From contig CAJJLI010000034.1 in NCBI GenBank assembly GCA_905192625.1, positions 1-10,304 of the forward strand: 10,304 nt of DNA, read 5' to 3'. Each line of letters opens with the position of its first letter. The stretch's first letter is position 1. A program made the position numbers and the translations under genes. Positions 1 to 6,953 of the stretch are shown piece by piece. The DNA is from an uncultured Clostridium sp. GTDB taxonomy: Bacteria; Bacillota; Clostridia; Lachnospirales; Lachnospiraceae. A model generated the notes under the pieces. It worked only from the letters and a program-made list of their open reading frames with translations. It had not been told where the DNA came from and did no database searches.

Positions 1-627
1 TTAAAAAGCGCCTTTGGACTGGACGCTGTTGCTGGCGGTATTCTTGGATCCATCATAATATCCATGCAAAAAGGTATTGCACGTGGTATTTTCTCCAATG
101 AAGCTGGTCTTGGTAGTGCACCAATTGCAGCCGCTGCTGCTCAAACAAAAGAACCAGTTCGCCAAGGATTGGTGTCCATGACTGGTACCTTTATTGATAC
201 AATCATTATTAGTACACTTACTGGCTTAAGTATCGTTATTACAAATTCTTATAATATTGGATTAGAAGGTGTTTCCGTAACAACCAATGCCTTTAAACAA
301 GGATTGCCTTTTAACGCCACCTTAAGTTCATTTATATTAATGATGTGTCTCGTATTCTTTGCATTTACTACAATTCTTGGATGGAATTACTACAGTGAAC
401 GCTGCCTAGAATACTTAACTCATACAAATCAAAAAGTTGTAAAAACATATCGCTGGATCTATATTCTTGCAGTTTTTATCGGGCCATTTATGACGGTAAG
501 TGCAGTTTGGACCATTGCAGATATTTTTAACGCACTTATGGCTCTACCAAACCTAATCGCTTTATTTGCACTACACCGCGTCGTTATTTCTGAAACACGA
601 TTATTTTTAAAGAAAACACATTCTTAA
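1..627 (+). CDS. AGCS-family sodium:alanine/amino-acid symporter, C-terminal part (5' end outside window)
   Basis: The reading frame is open from base 1 and gives the last 208 residues of a membrane transporter; the start lies upstream of the window. It carries the hallmark AGCS stretch 'RGIFSNEAGLGSAP' (about residues 28-41 of the visible part), followed by the family's alanine-rich segment and 'VRQGLVSMTGTFIDT'. Several hydrophobic spans follow, including one around 'FILMMCLVFFAFTTILGWNYY', and a short basic tail ends the protein. Family knowledge: AGCS proteins import alanine, glycine or related amino acids with Na+ across the cytoplasmic membrane and are usually 440-500 aa, so slightly less than half is visible. 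The exact substrate cannot be read from this fragment. The gene is followed at 693-735 by a strong terminator and seems to end its own transcription unit. Confidence 0.93.
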   Translation, partial: LKSAFGLDAVAGGILGSIIISMQKGIARGIFSNEAGLGSAPIAAAAAQTKEPVRQGLVSMTGTFIDTIIISTLTGLSIVITNSYNIGLEGVSVTTNAFKQGLPFNATLSSFILMMCLVFFAFTTILGWNYYSERCLEYLTHTNQKVVKTYRWIYILAVFIGPFMTVSAVWTIADIFNALMALPNLIALFALHRVVISETRLFLKKTHS

Positions 628-692
628 AAAAGATTGTATAGCATATTTATCATGAGACAATAACGTTACACGCAGATACATCCTGAAACACA

Positions 693-735
693 AGAGCATC
701 CTTTGCAAAATACAATATTTTGCAAAGGATGCTCT
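693..735 (+). terminator. Rho-independent terminator of the AGCS symporter gene
   Basis: There is a perfect 20-bp inverted repeat: the left arm is 693-712, the loop CAA is 713-715 and the right arm is 716-735. It is followed on the plus strand by a T-rich run (attaatttctttctatttt). It lies 65 nt after the symporter stop codon. The T-rich side is on the plus strand, so it mainly serves the symporter gene. Confidence 0.85.
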
Positions 736-820
736 ATTAATTTCTTTCTATTTTAATTCCTTTATTGAATTCTCTTAGACTGTCAAAAACCCTGCTTACT
801 TTATACAAATGGCAAATTAC

Positions 821-863
821 AAAAAGCCTCGTGCTTCGATTCTATAGACGCATTCGGTCTTTT
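821..863 (-). terminator. Possible imperfect terminator hairpin downstream of the MoxR operon
   Basis: On the minus strand this segment begins with AAAAGACC and ends with GGCTTTTTG, with further partial complementarity (a TGC/GCA block) around the palindrome TCTATAGA. It can form an interrupted hairpin ending in a short T-run, about 60 nt beyond the MoxR stop codon. The A-rich start and T-rich end would also allow use in the other direction. The stem has several mismatches, so this is a tentative call. Confidence 0.35.
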
Positions 864-924
864 GCTTTATTCAAATTGCTGATATAATGTTGAAAAGGGA
901 TTTTAACACTTGATCAATTTTTTC

Positions 925-2448
925 TTAATTTCCTATCATATTTCTTACTTCTTCAATTTCTTTTCGTATATCTCGCTCTGTTTCATGGAATAAAAGCCCT
1001 TTACTATATTTAAAGTATGACTCAGAACCATGATCACTTATAAATTTCATACTATAATAATTTGCAGTTAATTCTGTTACAAAAACAACCATTTCAGCAC
1101 TCTCAGCAAAAACTTGTTCCATAAAATCAAATGCAGAATCTAGCATCCCTTTCGTTTCTTCAATCGTCGCCTTACGGTCATCTACGGTTTGATTAAAGCG
1201 TTCACGAATTTTATTCATCGCTTCTTCATTTGTGCGAATACTTTCTTCTCTTATCATTTGGCCATACACTTCCAATGTCTGAATTACATGGCGATAGCAC
1301 TCTTCTTTGTTACGATCTAGTAACCCAGCTACTTTCTTCTCGTCAAATAAGGCTTCACGTTTCAAAATCAAATCAGAAATTGTATCTATTGGAGTAACTT
1401 CCTGATTTAATAATTTTGATTGCAAATTCTTTAGTACTACAAACAATTCCGTTACATAAGAATCGATGGTATAAGACTTATAGAAATATTCGGATAGCTT
1501 ACTTAATAATAAACCAACTACACTTAATTTCTCATCAAATGGTGCATCTTGTAATTTCTCTTTTGCGAGAGGGGATATATTGCCCCTTAATATTTCTTCC
1601 ATTTGGTAATCGCTTTGATATTTATAATATAAATCTAAATAATTAGCAAAATCTTTTGCAACTCTTTCGTGTTGGATATATTGATATACCACAGCTTCAT
1701 CAATTGGGATATTCAACTGCTCATACACTTCAATAATATTCGATAGATCTTCCCAACCTCTTGCTGTAACGAATCTTGCCCCATCAATTGTTGTTTCAAT
1801 CAAATAAAAATTCTCTTTCTTAATTTCAAGGTAAGAAAGAATTGCACCATGTACCCCTTGCTTATACGCATACTCTTTCCATACGGAATAATCAACGCTA
1901 ACATCTATTTTTTTCACACGATCTAGCGTTACAATATCAAATTCACGCACGGATTTATTATATTCTGGAGGATTTCCAGCAGCTACGATAATCCATCCTT
2001 TCGGGACTTTATGACTACCAAAGGTTTTTCCTTGTAAAAATTGTAGCATTGTAGGCGCTAAGGTCTCAGAAACACAGTTAATTTCATCTATAAATAAAAT
2101 GCCCTCCGTCAATTTGGTTTCTTCAATTTTGTTATATACAGAGGCAATTATTTCACTCATTGTATATTCTGTGATTGAATATTCCTTTCCAGCAAATTCT
2201 TTTTTTTCAATCAGTGGTAAACCAATTGCGCTTTGTCTTGTATGATGTGTAATTGTATAAGATACTAGGCCGATATTGCATTCTCTGGCCACTTGCTCCA
2301 TAATAGCAGTCTTACCTATTCCCGGAGGTCCCATTAAGAAAATAGGACGTTGTCTTACCGTTGGAATTTTATATTCTCCATAACTATCTTTTAAAAGATA
2401 CGCTTGTATCGTATTTTTTATTTCTTCTTTTACTCTCTTTATATTCAT
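925..2448 (-). CDS. MoxR-family AAA+ ATPase, partner of the upstream VWA protein
   Basis: This 507-aa cytoplasmic protein has an N-terminal AAA+ module. Walker A is 'GPPGIGKT' at residues 40-47, Walker B is 'ILFIDEIN' at 117-124 (D121, E122), sensor-1 Asn is N159 in 'AAGNP', and 'TLDRV' at 174-178 holds a likely arginine finger (R177). The remaining ~300 residues are helical and charged, longer than in a minimal MoxR (about 310-330 aa), and I recognise no domain there. No membrane segments or signal peptide are seen. The start is supported by AGAGG-type ribosome-site sequences (2452-2464) just before ATG. It is the last gene of a three-gene operon, 34 nt behind the VWA gene. Family knowledge: MoxR ATPases work with VWA proteins as chaperone-like machines for maturing or remodelling protein complexes. 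The target here is unknown. Confidence 0.9.
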   Translation of the reverse strand: MNIKRVKEEIKNTIQAYLLKDSYGEYKIPTVRQRPIFLMGPPGIGKTAIMEQVARECNIGLVSYTITHHTRQSAIGLPLIEKKEFAGKEYSITEYTMSEIIASVYNKIEETKLTEGILFIDEINCVSETLAPTMLQFLQGKTFGSHKVPKGWIIVAAGNPPEYNKSVREFDIVTLDRVKKIDVSVDYSVWKEYAYKQGVHGAILSYLEIKKENFYLIETTIDGARFVTARGWEDLSNIIEVYEQLNIPIDEAVVYQYIQHERVAKDFANYLDLYYKYQSDYQMEEILRGNISPLAKEKLQDAPFDEKLSVVGLLLSKLSEYFYKSYTIDSYVTELFVVLKNLQSKLLNQEVTPIDTISDLILKREALFDEKKVAGLLDRNKEECYRHVIQTLEVYGQMIREESIRTNEEAMNKIRERFNQTVDDRKATIEETKGMLDSAFDFMEQVFAESAEMVVFVTELTANYYSMKFISDHGSESYFKYSKGLLFHETERDIRKEIEEVRNMIGN

Positions 2449-2482
2449 TTGTCCTCTAACCTCTTTCTAACTAGAGTATGGC

Positions 2483-4168
2483 TTATTGATACGACATTAT
2501 ATCCTCTGAACTTAAAATCAATTTCATTGCCCAAGATGGTACATTTGCATCCGTATAATCATCTTTTAAAAATAGAAATGCAACATCATAGTTCGGTCTT
2601 TTTGTTGGATACGTACCAAATCCATCTGTAAAATATATCATACCTTTTAATTGTTTCAGTTCTCTCTTATGAATCAGTTCATCCACATACTCAAACACTG
2701 GACGAAAATCCGTTCCACCAAATCCATGAAACGTAAGCTCTTTCATATATTGTTCAAATTCTTCCATATTACGAATGATTGTATCATCTTTGATTTCCAT
2801 ATCGCATTGTATTATGTGTATCTGTACCTTTTTTAAAAAGCTCTCTGTTGTTCTTAGTACAGCATAGGTTTGTTCTAGGAACTTTTGCACTACTTCCCCC
2901 GAACAGGAACCCGAAGTATCAATGGCAATTACAAACTCTTCAATCTTTTCTTCTTCCTTATATTCAAGATGCTCCATCAACGGCATGTTACCATACGTCT
3001 GTATCCCATAATGATAAAATCCGTAATCAAAAGAATCGGTATCTACTTGCATTACCTCTTTTTGTACCGCAAATTTTCTTAAAAAGTTTTTATAATCATA
3101 ACGTTCTCGAAGTTCAACATTCAAAGCCTTTTGTAATTTAGATGTCTCATTACCAATTTGATAGGAGAAAGTCTCTAGATTGGTCTTCATTTTATCACCA
3201 ATCTTGTTCCACTCTCTTAATTTTTCTTGCTTTCTTTCCTGCTCAAGTCTGTTTTGTAGTTCACTATTTTTCGATAAATTCTCGGAACCATTCTCTTTTT
3301 CACGATTATTATTATTTGTGTTTTCTTTTATATCCTCTTGTGTGTTTTCTTTTACTTTTTCATTTTCTTTTATATTCTCTTGTGTATTATCTTTTACTTT
3401 ATCATTTGGATTTTCTTTTGTTTTATCTTTTGTATTGTCTTTGGTATTATCTTTTGTATTCTCTTTTGTATTTTCCTTTGATTCATCTTTTGTATTTTTT
3501 TCTGTTTCGTTTAAATTTTCATTCTCATTTTCACTTTTATTTCTTTCCTGATCGTTGGATTCTTTTTTACTTGATTCGTTTTGTTCCTCGTCTTGATTGG
3601 GATTTTGACCTGCCAGAGACTCATTTCTTTTCTGTTTCCAGAATATATGATCATCTGATAAAAATTCAGTGCTTAATCGAACAAAATCCGCATAAGGCAT
3701 TTCATCCTCCATAAGGACTTTATAAATTCCCTCTGCATTCAAAACTTTCAAACGTTTTTCCAATCCATGATATACTTCTTCTCGGTAATCACTCACAACC
3801 CTTGTAACTGCCTTATAGTCTAATGAATCGATGATATATTCCGTTGCAATATCACATGCAAGATTCCATTCTTCTTCCTCTTTTTCTTCTGCTTCATACA
3901 TATGCCGAAATATGCAATGTAAGATCATATGAAGATACGCACGATTAATAAGTAGCGGCTGATTTTCATAACGCTCCATTAAAAATCTAGGATTGTAATA
4001 AATATTCACCCCATCCGTACCTACAAAAAAAGTTGAAAGATTAAATTCATATGCAAGTGCATTTAAAGCAACATCTAAAAAACGCATCGATAAATATAGC
4101 TCATTTCTTGCGTTTGTAAGGATACGAGTACCGATCTTTGTTAACTTTTCTTTTACTTCGTTTCCCAT
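2483..4168 (-). CDS. DUF2201-like protein: degenerate metallopeptidase-like N-domain, charged repeat linker, C-terminal VWA domain
   Basis: The protein has 561 aa from the ATG at 4168. That start is chosen because GGAG (4176-4179) sits 7 nt upstream; an in-frame ATG at 4225 has no ribosome site. Residues ~1-180 resemble the DUF2201 N-terminal domain, including 'LHMILHCIFRH' (79-89) and 'WNLACDIA' (101-108). The usual HExxH is here HMILH (80-84), so the catalytic Glu is absent. Residues ~182-306 form an Asn/Lys/Glu/Thr linker built of tandem repeats. The C-terminal VWA domain has a complete metal-ion-dependent adhesion site: DTSGS (D417, S419, S421), T486 in 'GGTD' and D515 in 'FTDG'. It lies between the LRR gene and the MoxR gene, and by family precedent is the VWA partner of that ATPase. 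It is probably cytoplasmic and has no catalytic role that I can support. Confidence 0.87.
   Translation of the reverse strand: MGNEVKEKLTKIGTRILTNARNELYLSMRFLDVALNALAYEFNLSTFFVGTDGVNIYYNPRFLMERYENQPLLINRAYLHMILHCIFRHMYEAEEKEEEEWNLACDIATEYIIDSLDYKAVTRVVSDYREEVYHGLEKRLKVLNAEGIYKVLMEDEMPYADFVRLSTEFLSDDHIFWKQKRNESLAGQNPNQDEEQNESSKKESNDQERNKSENENENLNETEKNTKDESKENTKENTKDNTKDNTKDKTKENPNDKVKDNTQENIKENEKVKENTQEDIKENTNNNNREKENGSENLSKNSELQNRLEQERKQEKLREWNKIGDKMKTNLETFSYQIGNETSKLQKALNVELRERYDYKNFLRKFAVQKEVMQVDTDSFDYGFYHYGIQTYGNMPLMEHLEYKEEEKIEEFVIAIDTSGSCSGEVVQKFLEQTYAVLRTTESFLKKVQIHIIQCDMEIKDDTIIRNMEEFEQYMKELTFHGFGGTDFRPVFEYVDELIHKRELKQLKGMIYFTDGFGTYPTKRPNYDVAFLFLKDDYTDANVPSWAMKLILSSEDIMSYQ
3314..3397 (-). 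repeat. Two tandem 42-nt units inside the VWA gene linker
   Basis: Units at 3356-3397 and 3314-3355 encode VKDNTQENIKENEK and VKENTQEDIKENTN, which match at 10 of 14 residues. They sit in frame in the charged linker, so copy-number change would lengthen or shorten the linker without a frameshift. Confidence 0.8.
3407..3478 (-). repeat. Six 12-nt units coding KENT/KDNT tetrapeptides
   Basis: In frame, this stretch codes for KENT, KENT, KDNT, KDNT, KDKT, KENP (residues 231-254 of the VWA protein). On the plus strand it shows as repeated 'ttttgtatt' blocks. The 12-nt period preserves the reading frame whatever the copy number. Confidence 0.85.
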
Positions 4169-4175
4169 ATAGTAA

Positions 4176-4180
4176 CTCCA
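4176..4180 (-). promoter_or_regulatory. Ribosome binding site that fixes the VWA gene start at 4168
   Basis: The minus strand reads TGGAG followed by 7 nt and ATG (4166-4168). The longer open frame starting at 4225 has only AT-rich sequence without a purine block in front of it, and its extra 19 residues look unlike the family. Confidence 0.75.
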
Positions 4181-4239
4181 TTTTCTATTCGAAAACAAAT
4201 TGAATTCGATGCATAAGTAATTCATGAATTATATTCATA

Positions 4240-5130
4240 TCACAATTCAAATGTTTTTTCTATGTTATCAAACATTAATTTTTTATACTGCATAAAAAAG
4301 CTCGTGCCTTCAATATGGTTCATACTATGTGCCAACTCAATCATATCCTCAATATTATTTTCCGTGAATAAATCAAGTTTTACCAATTGTTCAATCTTAG
4401 CAACATCATCCTGCTTTAAGCATTTGGTAACCACAAACTTCAATTCTTCTTGAAGATAATGTTGATATTGATCCTTTGCATCCTTTAATAACTTAAACGG
4501 GTAACATAAACGATTTATCGCAATGTTATAAGCAGTTTCTTTCGTCGCATTTGCTGTAACATAACGAAACAACTCGTCGTATCGTTTATAGTCCACGTCA
4601 TTATTATTCATGCATTCCCGATAATGAACTCCTGCCCCGTAGGTAACTTGGTTTATAATTCTTGCCTCGGTATTTTCTACATAATCATGTATATAACTTG
4701 GAAATACAAGCTTAGAGCAATTGTTCTCTCCCTGTTCACTACCATAGATTAGTGTAAACAACATTTCCTGGTTACCTTCTGCCAATAAGTCTTTGATGCA
4801 TTTTGCTCTTCCTTCTATCATATATAAGGTTATATTACTTAATTCCTCACAATTTTTAAATGCTCCATCTTCCATATCATAAATATGATCCGAAGCAGTG
4901 ATCGATTTTAGTTTCCGACAATTATAAAATGCATGACTTCCAATGGTCTTTATGGAATTTGGTAAAATTATTTCTATCATATTTCTACACTCAGAAAAAG
5001 CATATTTACCGATTTTATTAACTTCAATGCCATCAATTGATTCTGGAACTTCGACAATTGTAGATGTGCCTATATACTTTGTTATTGTTATGTTATCTTT
5101 ATCAATGCTATATTCAAAGTTTTGTCCCAT
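4240..5130 (-). CDS. BspA-type leucine-rich-repeat protein with unclassified helical C-terminal domain
   Basis: This 296-aa protein is the first gene of the LRR-VWA-MoxR operon. Residues ~38-102 contain three BspA/LRR_5-type repeats with an exact 23-residue period: IGKYAF at 40-45, IGSHAF at 63-68 and MEDGAF at 86-91, each followed by a C-x-x-L-like segment. A leading half-repeat is visible around 'VEVPESIDGIEVNKI'. Residues ~105-296 are mostly helical, with repeated hydrophobic heptad-like stretches, and I do not recognise them. No signal peptide, membrane segment or wall anchor is seen, so unlike secreted BspA proteins it should be cytoplasmic. AAAGGA lies 7 nt before the ATG. LRR domains bind proteins, so a role as adaptor or client-recognition subunit for the MoxR/VWA pair is reasonable inference. 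The gap to the VWA gene is 71 nt with no terminator. Confidence 0.85.
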   Translation of the reverse strand: MGQNFEYSIDKDNITITKYIGTSTIVEVPESIDGIEVNKIGKYAFSECRNMIEIILPNSIKTIGSHAFYNCRKLKSITASDHIYDMEDGAFKNCEELSNITLYMIEGRAKCIKDLLAEGNQEMLFTLIYGSEQGENNCSKLVFPSYIHDYVENTEARIINQVTYGAGVHYRECMNNNDVDYKRYDELFRYVTANATKETAYNIAINRLCYPFKLLKDAKDQYQHYLQEELKFVVTKCLKQDDVAKIEQLVKLDLFTENNIEDMIELAHSMNHIEGTSFFMQYKKLMFDNIEKTFEL

Positions 5131-5515
5131 AAGTGTTTCCTTTCAAACAATAGCTTAATTCCTTATTTTCCTTCAATAAATGGTATAACTATCTATTTTA
5201 GTTCACACACAACGCTATTATTATAATTATTCTATACTTTAATAAAATAATAATCAATCCTATTATTAAAGTTATTTGATATAAATTTAACTATTTTTTA
5301 TCATAATATAAGCAGAAGTATCTTCTATTAATTATTCATTTGTATACAAATTCTTTTTTTCTTCTAATTTTTAGAACTTTTTAATTTATTTTCACATTTC
5401 AGGATAAGTTTTTAACTCATTTTCACTATTTAGAATCTGTTTTTTGTAAATTTAATACTTTTCCTTTTTGCACCTACATCTTTCTACAATAAATCCAATT
5501 ATTTCAAATAATCTA

Positions 5516-5544
5516 TTGTGTTATTTATTTAACGATGTTATAAT
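5516..5544 (+). promoter_or_regulatory. Sigma-A-type promoter of the alcohol dehydrogenase gene
   Basis: The -35 box is TTGTGT (5516-5521), the spacer is exactly 17 nt, and the -10 box is a perfect TATAAT (5539-5544) preceded by TGT, giving an extended -10 (TGnTATAAT, from 5536). Transcription would start near 5551, leaving a leader of about 58 nt before the ATG at 5609. Confidence 0.75.
5518..5535 (+). promoter_or_regulatory. Rex-like operator in the alcohol dehydrogenase promoter
   Basis: The 18-nt site GTGTTAT-TTAT-TTAACGA matches the clostridial Rex consensus TTGTTAA-N4-TTAACAA at 11 of 14 fixed positions. The right half is intact through TTAAC. It lies between the -35 and -10 boxes, where a repressor would block RNA polymerase. 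Family knowledge: Rex represses fermentation genes, including alcohol dehydrogenases, and is released when NADH rises. Binding here is inferred. Confidence 0.5.
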
Positions 5545-5591
5545 GCCTATATACATGTTCACTGTGTTAATACACACAATCATTCATAATA

Positions 5592-5598
5592 AAGGAGG
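5592..5598 (+). promoter_or_regulatory. Ribosome binding site that fixes the alcohol dehydrogenase start at 5609
   Basis: AAGGAGG is followed by 10 nt (5599-5608) and ATG. The longer open frame beginning at 5468 would start upstream of the promoter itself and adds residues foreign to the family, so it is rejected. Confidence 0.85.
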
Positions 5599-5608
5599 AT
5601 CTGTTGTT

Positions 5609-6778
5609 ATGCGATTTACACTACCACGAGACATCTACTATGGTAAGGGGTGTCTAGAACAGTTAAAACATATTGATGGTAAGAAAGCCATCCTGGTATT
5701 AGGTGGCGGTTCTATGAAAAAGTTTGGTTTTGTTGACAGGGCATTGGCGTACTTAAAAGAGGCAAACATTGAAACAGTTCTTTTTGAAAATGTTGAACCT
5801 GATCCATCCGTAGAAACCGTATTAAACGGTGCAAAAGCAATGCGAGAATTTGAACCCGATTGGATTATTTCAATGGGTGGAGGTTCTCCTATAGACGCAG
5901 CAAAAGCTATGTGGGCATTTTATGAATACCCAGATACTAGTTTTGAAGATTTAATTATCCCTTTTAACTTCCCTACTTTACGTACCAAAGCGAAATTCCT
6001 TGCAATACCTTCCACTTCTGGTACAGCAACCGAAGTAACTGCGTTTTCTGTTATTACTGATTATGCAAAGGGAATTAAATATCCACTTGCTGATTTTAAT
6101 ATTACACCAGATATTGCGATTGTGGACCCTGAACTCGCTGAAACAATGCCTCCAACTCTAACAGCACACACAGGAATGGATGCTTTAACACATGCAATGG
6201 AAGCATATGCTTCTACACTTCACTCACCATTTACAGACCCACTTGCAATCAAAGCGATTCAGATGGTTTTTGAATATTTACCAACGTCATATGAAGGTAA
6301 TACAGATGCAAGAGAGCAAATGCATTACGCACAATGTTTGGCTGGTATGGCATTTTCTAATGCTTTACTTGGTATTGTTCACTCCATGGCACATAAAACG
6401 GGGGCTGCATTCTCCACTGGACACATTCCTCATGGATGTGCAAATGCAATTTATCTTCCATACGTTATTAAGTACAATTCTAGAGTTGCCAAAGATCGTT
6501 ATGCGGATATTGCTAGAAGTGTTGGAATTACAGGAACTGATGATGAATGTGTTGCAGCGCTGTGTGCTAAGATCGATGATTATAATGTACGTTTAAACAT
6601 TCCTAAATCATTACAGGCATTTGGAATATTGGAAGACGAATTTAAAGAAAAATTAACGAACATCGCTGAATTAGCTGTGGGTGATGCCTGTACAGGTTCC
6701 AACCCTAGACCAATTACTCCAGCTGAGATGGAAAAATTACTTACTTGTTGTTATTATGGAACAGAAGTTGATTTTTAA
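5609..6778 (+). CDS. Iron-containing alcohol dehydrogenase (butanol-dehydrogenase-like)
   Basis: This 389-aa protein is a full-length group III iron-dependent dehydrogenase that reduces aldehydes to alcohols with NAD(P)H in the cytoplasm. The nucleotide-binding N-domain shows 'LGGGS' (31-35) and 'MGGGSPIDAAKA' (89-100), and the family signature 'STSGTATEVT' is at 135-144. Likely iron ligands by comparison with E. coli FucO are D191 and H195 in 'GMDALTH', H258 in 'HSMAH' and H275 in 'PHG'. The opening 'MRFTLPRDIYYGKG' and the closing 'YYGTEVDF' resemble clostridial NADPH butanol dehydrogenases. The last two ligands are 17 residues apart, versus 14 in FucO, owing to an extra 'STG' before 'HIPHG'. 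The gene is monocistronic, with its own promoter, a Rex-like operator and a terminator. Its preferred substrate (ethanol, butanol or another) cannot be read from sequence. Confidence 0.93.
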   Translation: MRFTLPRDIYYGKGCLEQLKHIDGKKAILVLGGGSMKKFGFVDRALAYLKEANIETVLFENVEPDPSVETVLNGAKAMREFEPDWIISMGGGSPIDAAKAMWAFYEYPDTSFEDLIIPFNFPTLRTKAKFLAIPSTSGTATEVTAFSVITDYAKGIKYPLADFNITPDIAIVDPELAETMPPTLTAHTGMDALTHAMEAYASTLHSPFTDPLAIKAIQMVFEYLPTSYEGNTDAREQMHYAQCLAGMAFSNALLGIVHSMAHKTGAAFSTGHIPHGCANAIYLPYVIKYNSRVAKDRYADIARSVGITGTDDECVAALCAKIDDYNVRLNIPKSLQAFGILEDEFKEKLTNIAELAVGDACTGSNPRPITPAEMEKLLTCCYYGTEVDF

Positions 6779-6811
6779 ACTTTACTAATTACATAATAAT
6801 CCTTCTTTTGT

Positions 6812-6854
6812 AAGGGCATTATATGATAGTAAAATACTATGATATAGTGTCCTT
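6812..6854 (+). terminator. Long-hairpin terminator of the alcohol dehydrogenase gene
   Basis: Arms 6812-6831 and 6835-6854 pair over 20 positions around an AAA loop, with one G-G mismatch and two G-T pairs. The GC-richer base (AAGGG/TCCTT) is followed by a pyrimidine-rich tract (ctcttcattttt). It starts 34 nt after the stop codon. Confidence 0.75.
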
Positions 6855-6908
6855 CTCTTCATTTTTAATCTACTTCTTTTCTTCAAACTATGAATTTGTT
6901 TTCTCATA

Positions 6909-6917
6909 TGTTATACT
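6909..6917 (+). promoter_or_regulatory. Extended -10 promoter of the mscL operon
   Basis: TGTTATACT is an extended -10 (TGn plus TATACT at 6912-6917) about 37 nt before the mscL ATG. It has only a weak -35 match around 6890, as is common for extended -10 promoters. It follows directly after the dehydrogenase terminator. Confidence 0.55.
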
Positions 6918-6953
6918 AACGTTATCATAAACTACATAGAAAGGATTGTTAAA

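Larger units (their letters stand above)
5131..5608. other. AT-rich divergent intergenic region between the LRR operon and the alcohol dehydrogenase gene
   Basis: This 478-nt stretch has no credible gene. On the minus side a TATAAT reading (5220-5225) is a candidate -10 for the LRR-VWA-MoxR operon, but no good -35 stands in front of it. The plus side contains the dehydrogenase promoter and operator (5516-5544), a TGTGT-TAAT-ACACA palindrome (5563-5576) and the ribosome site. Between about 5365 and 5457 are three degenerate ~31-nt T-rich units; the first two share a 'TTTTCAC' end. The remainder is plain AT-rich sequence. Confidence 0.6.

Noticed and set aside
3314..3478. CRISPR-like direct repeats
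   Set aside because: The periods are 12 and 42 nt, in frame with a coding sequence, with no unique spacers and no cas genes nearby.
3142..3714. Long plus-strand open frames (3142-3714 and 3180-3551) opposite the VWA gene
   Set aside because: They are the complement of the repetitive Lys/Asn/Glu linker, which avoids stops on the other strand. Their products are Phe/Leu/Ser-rich low complexity and no ribosome site is present.
4169..4225. Upstream start of the VWA gene at 4225
   Set aside because: It has no Shine-Dalgarno sequence, while GGAG at proper spacing precedes the ATG at 4168. The region also holds a 12-bp palindrome (AATTCATGAATT, 4219-4230), judged to be chance in AT-rich DNA.
5468..5608. 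N-terminal extension of the alcohol dehydrogenase from the ATG at 5468
   Set aside because: It would begin upstream of the promoter's own -10 box; the strong AAGGAGG and the family N-terminus place the start at 5609.
6801..6816. Small CCTT...AAGG hairpin before the dehydrogenase terminator, as a possible antiterminator
   Set aside because: Only four or five base pairs, and it lies after the stop codon where attenuation would not affect the gene; more likely incidental.
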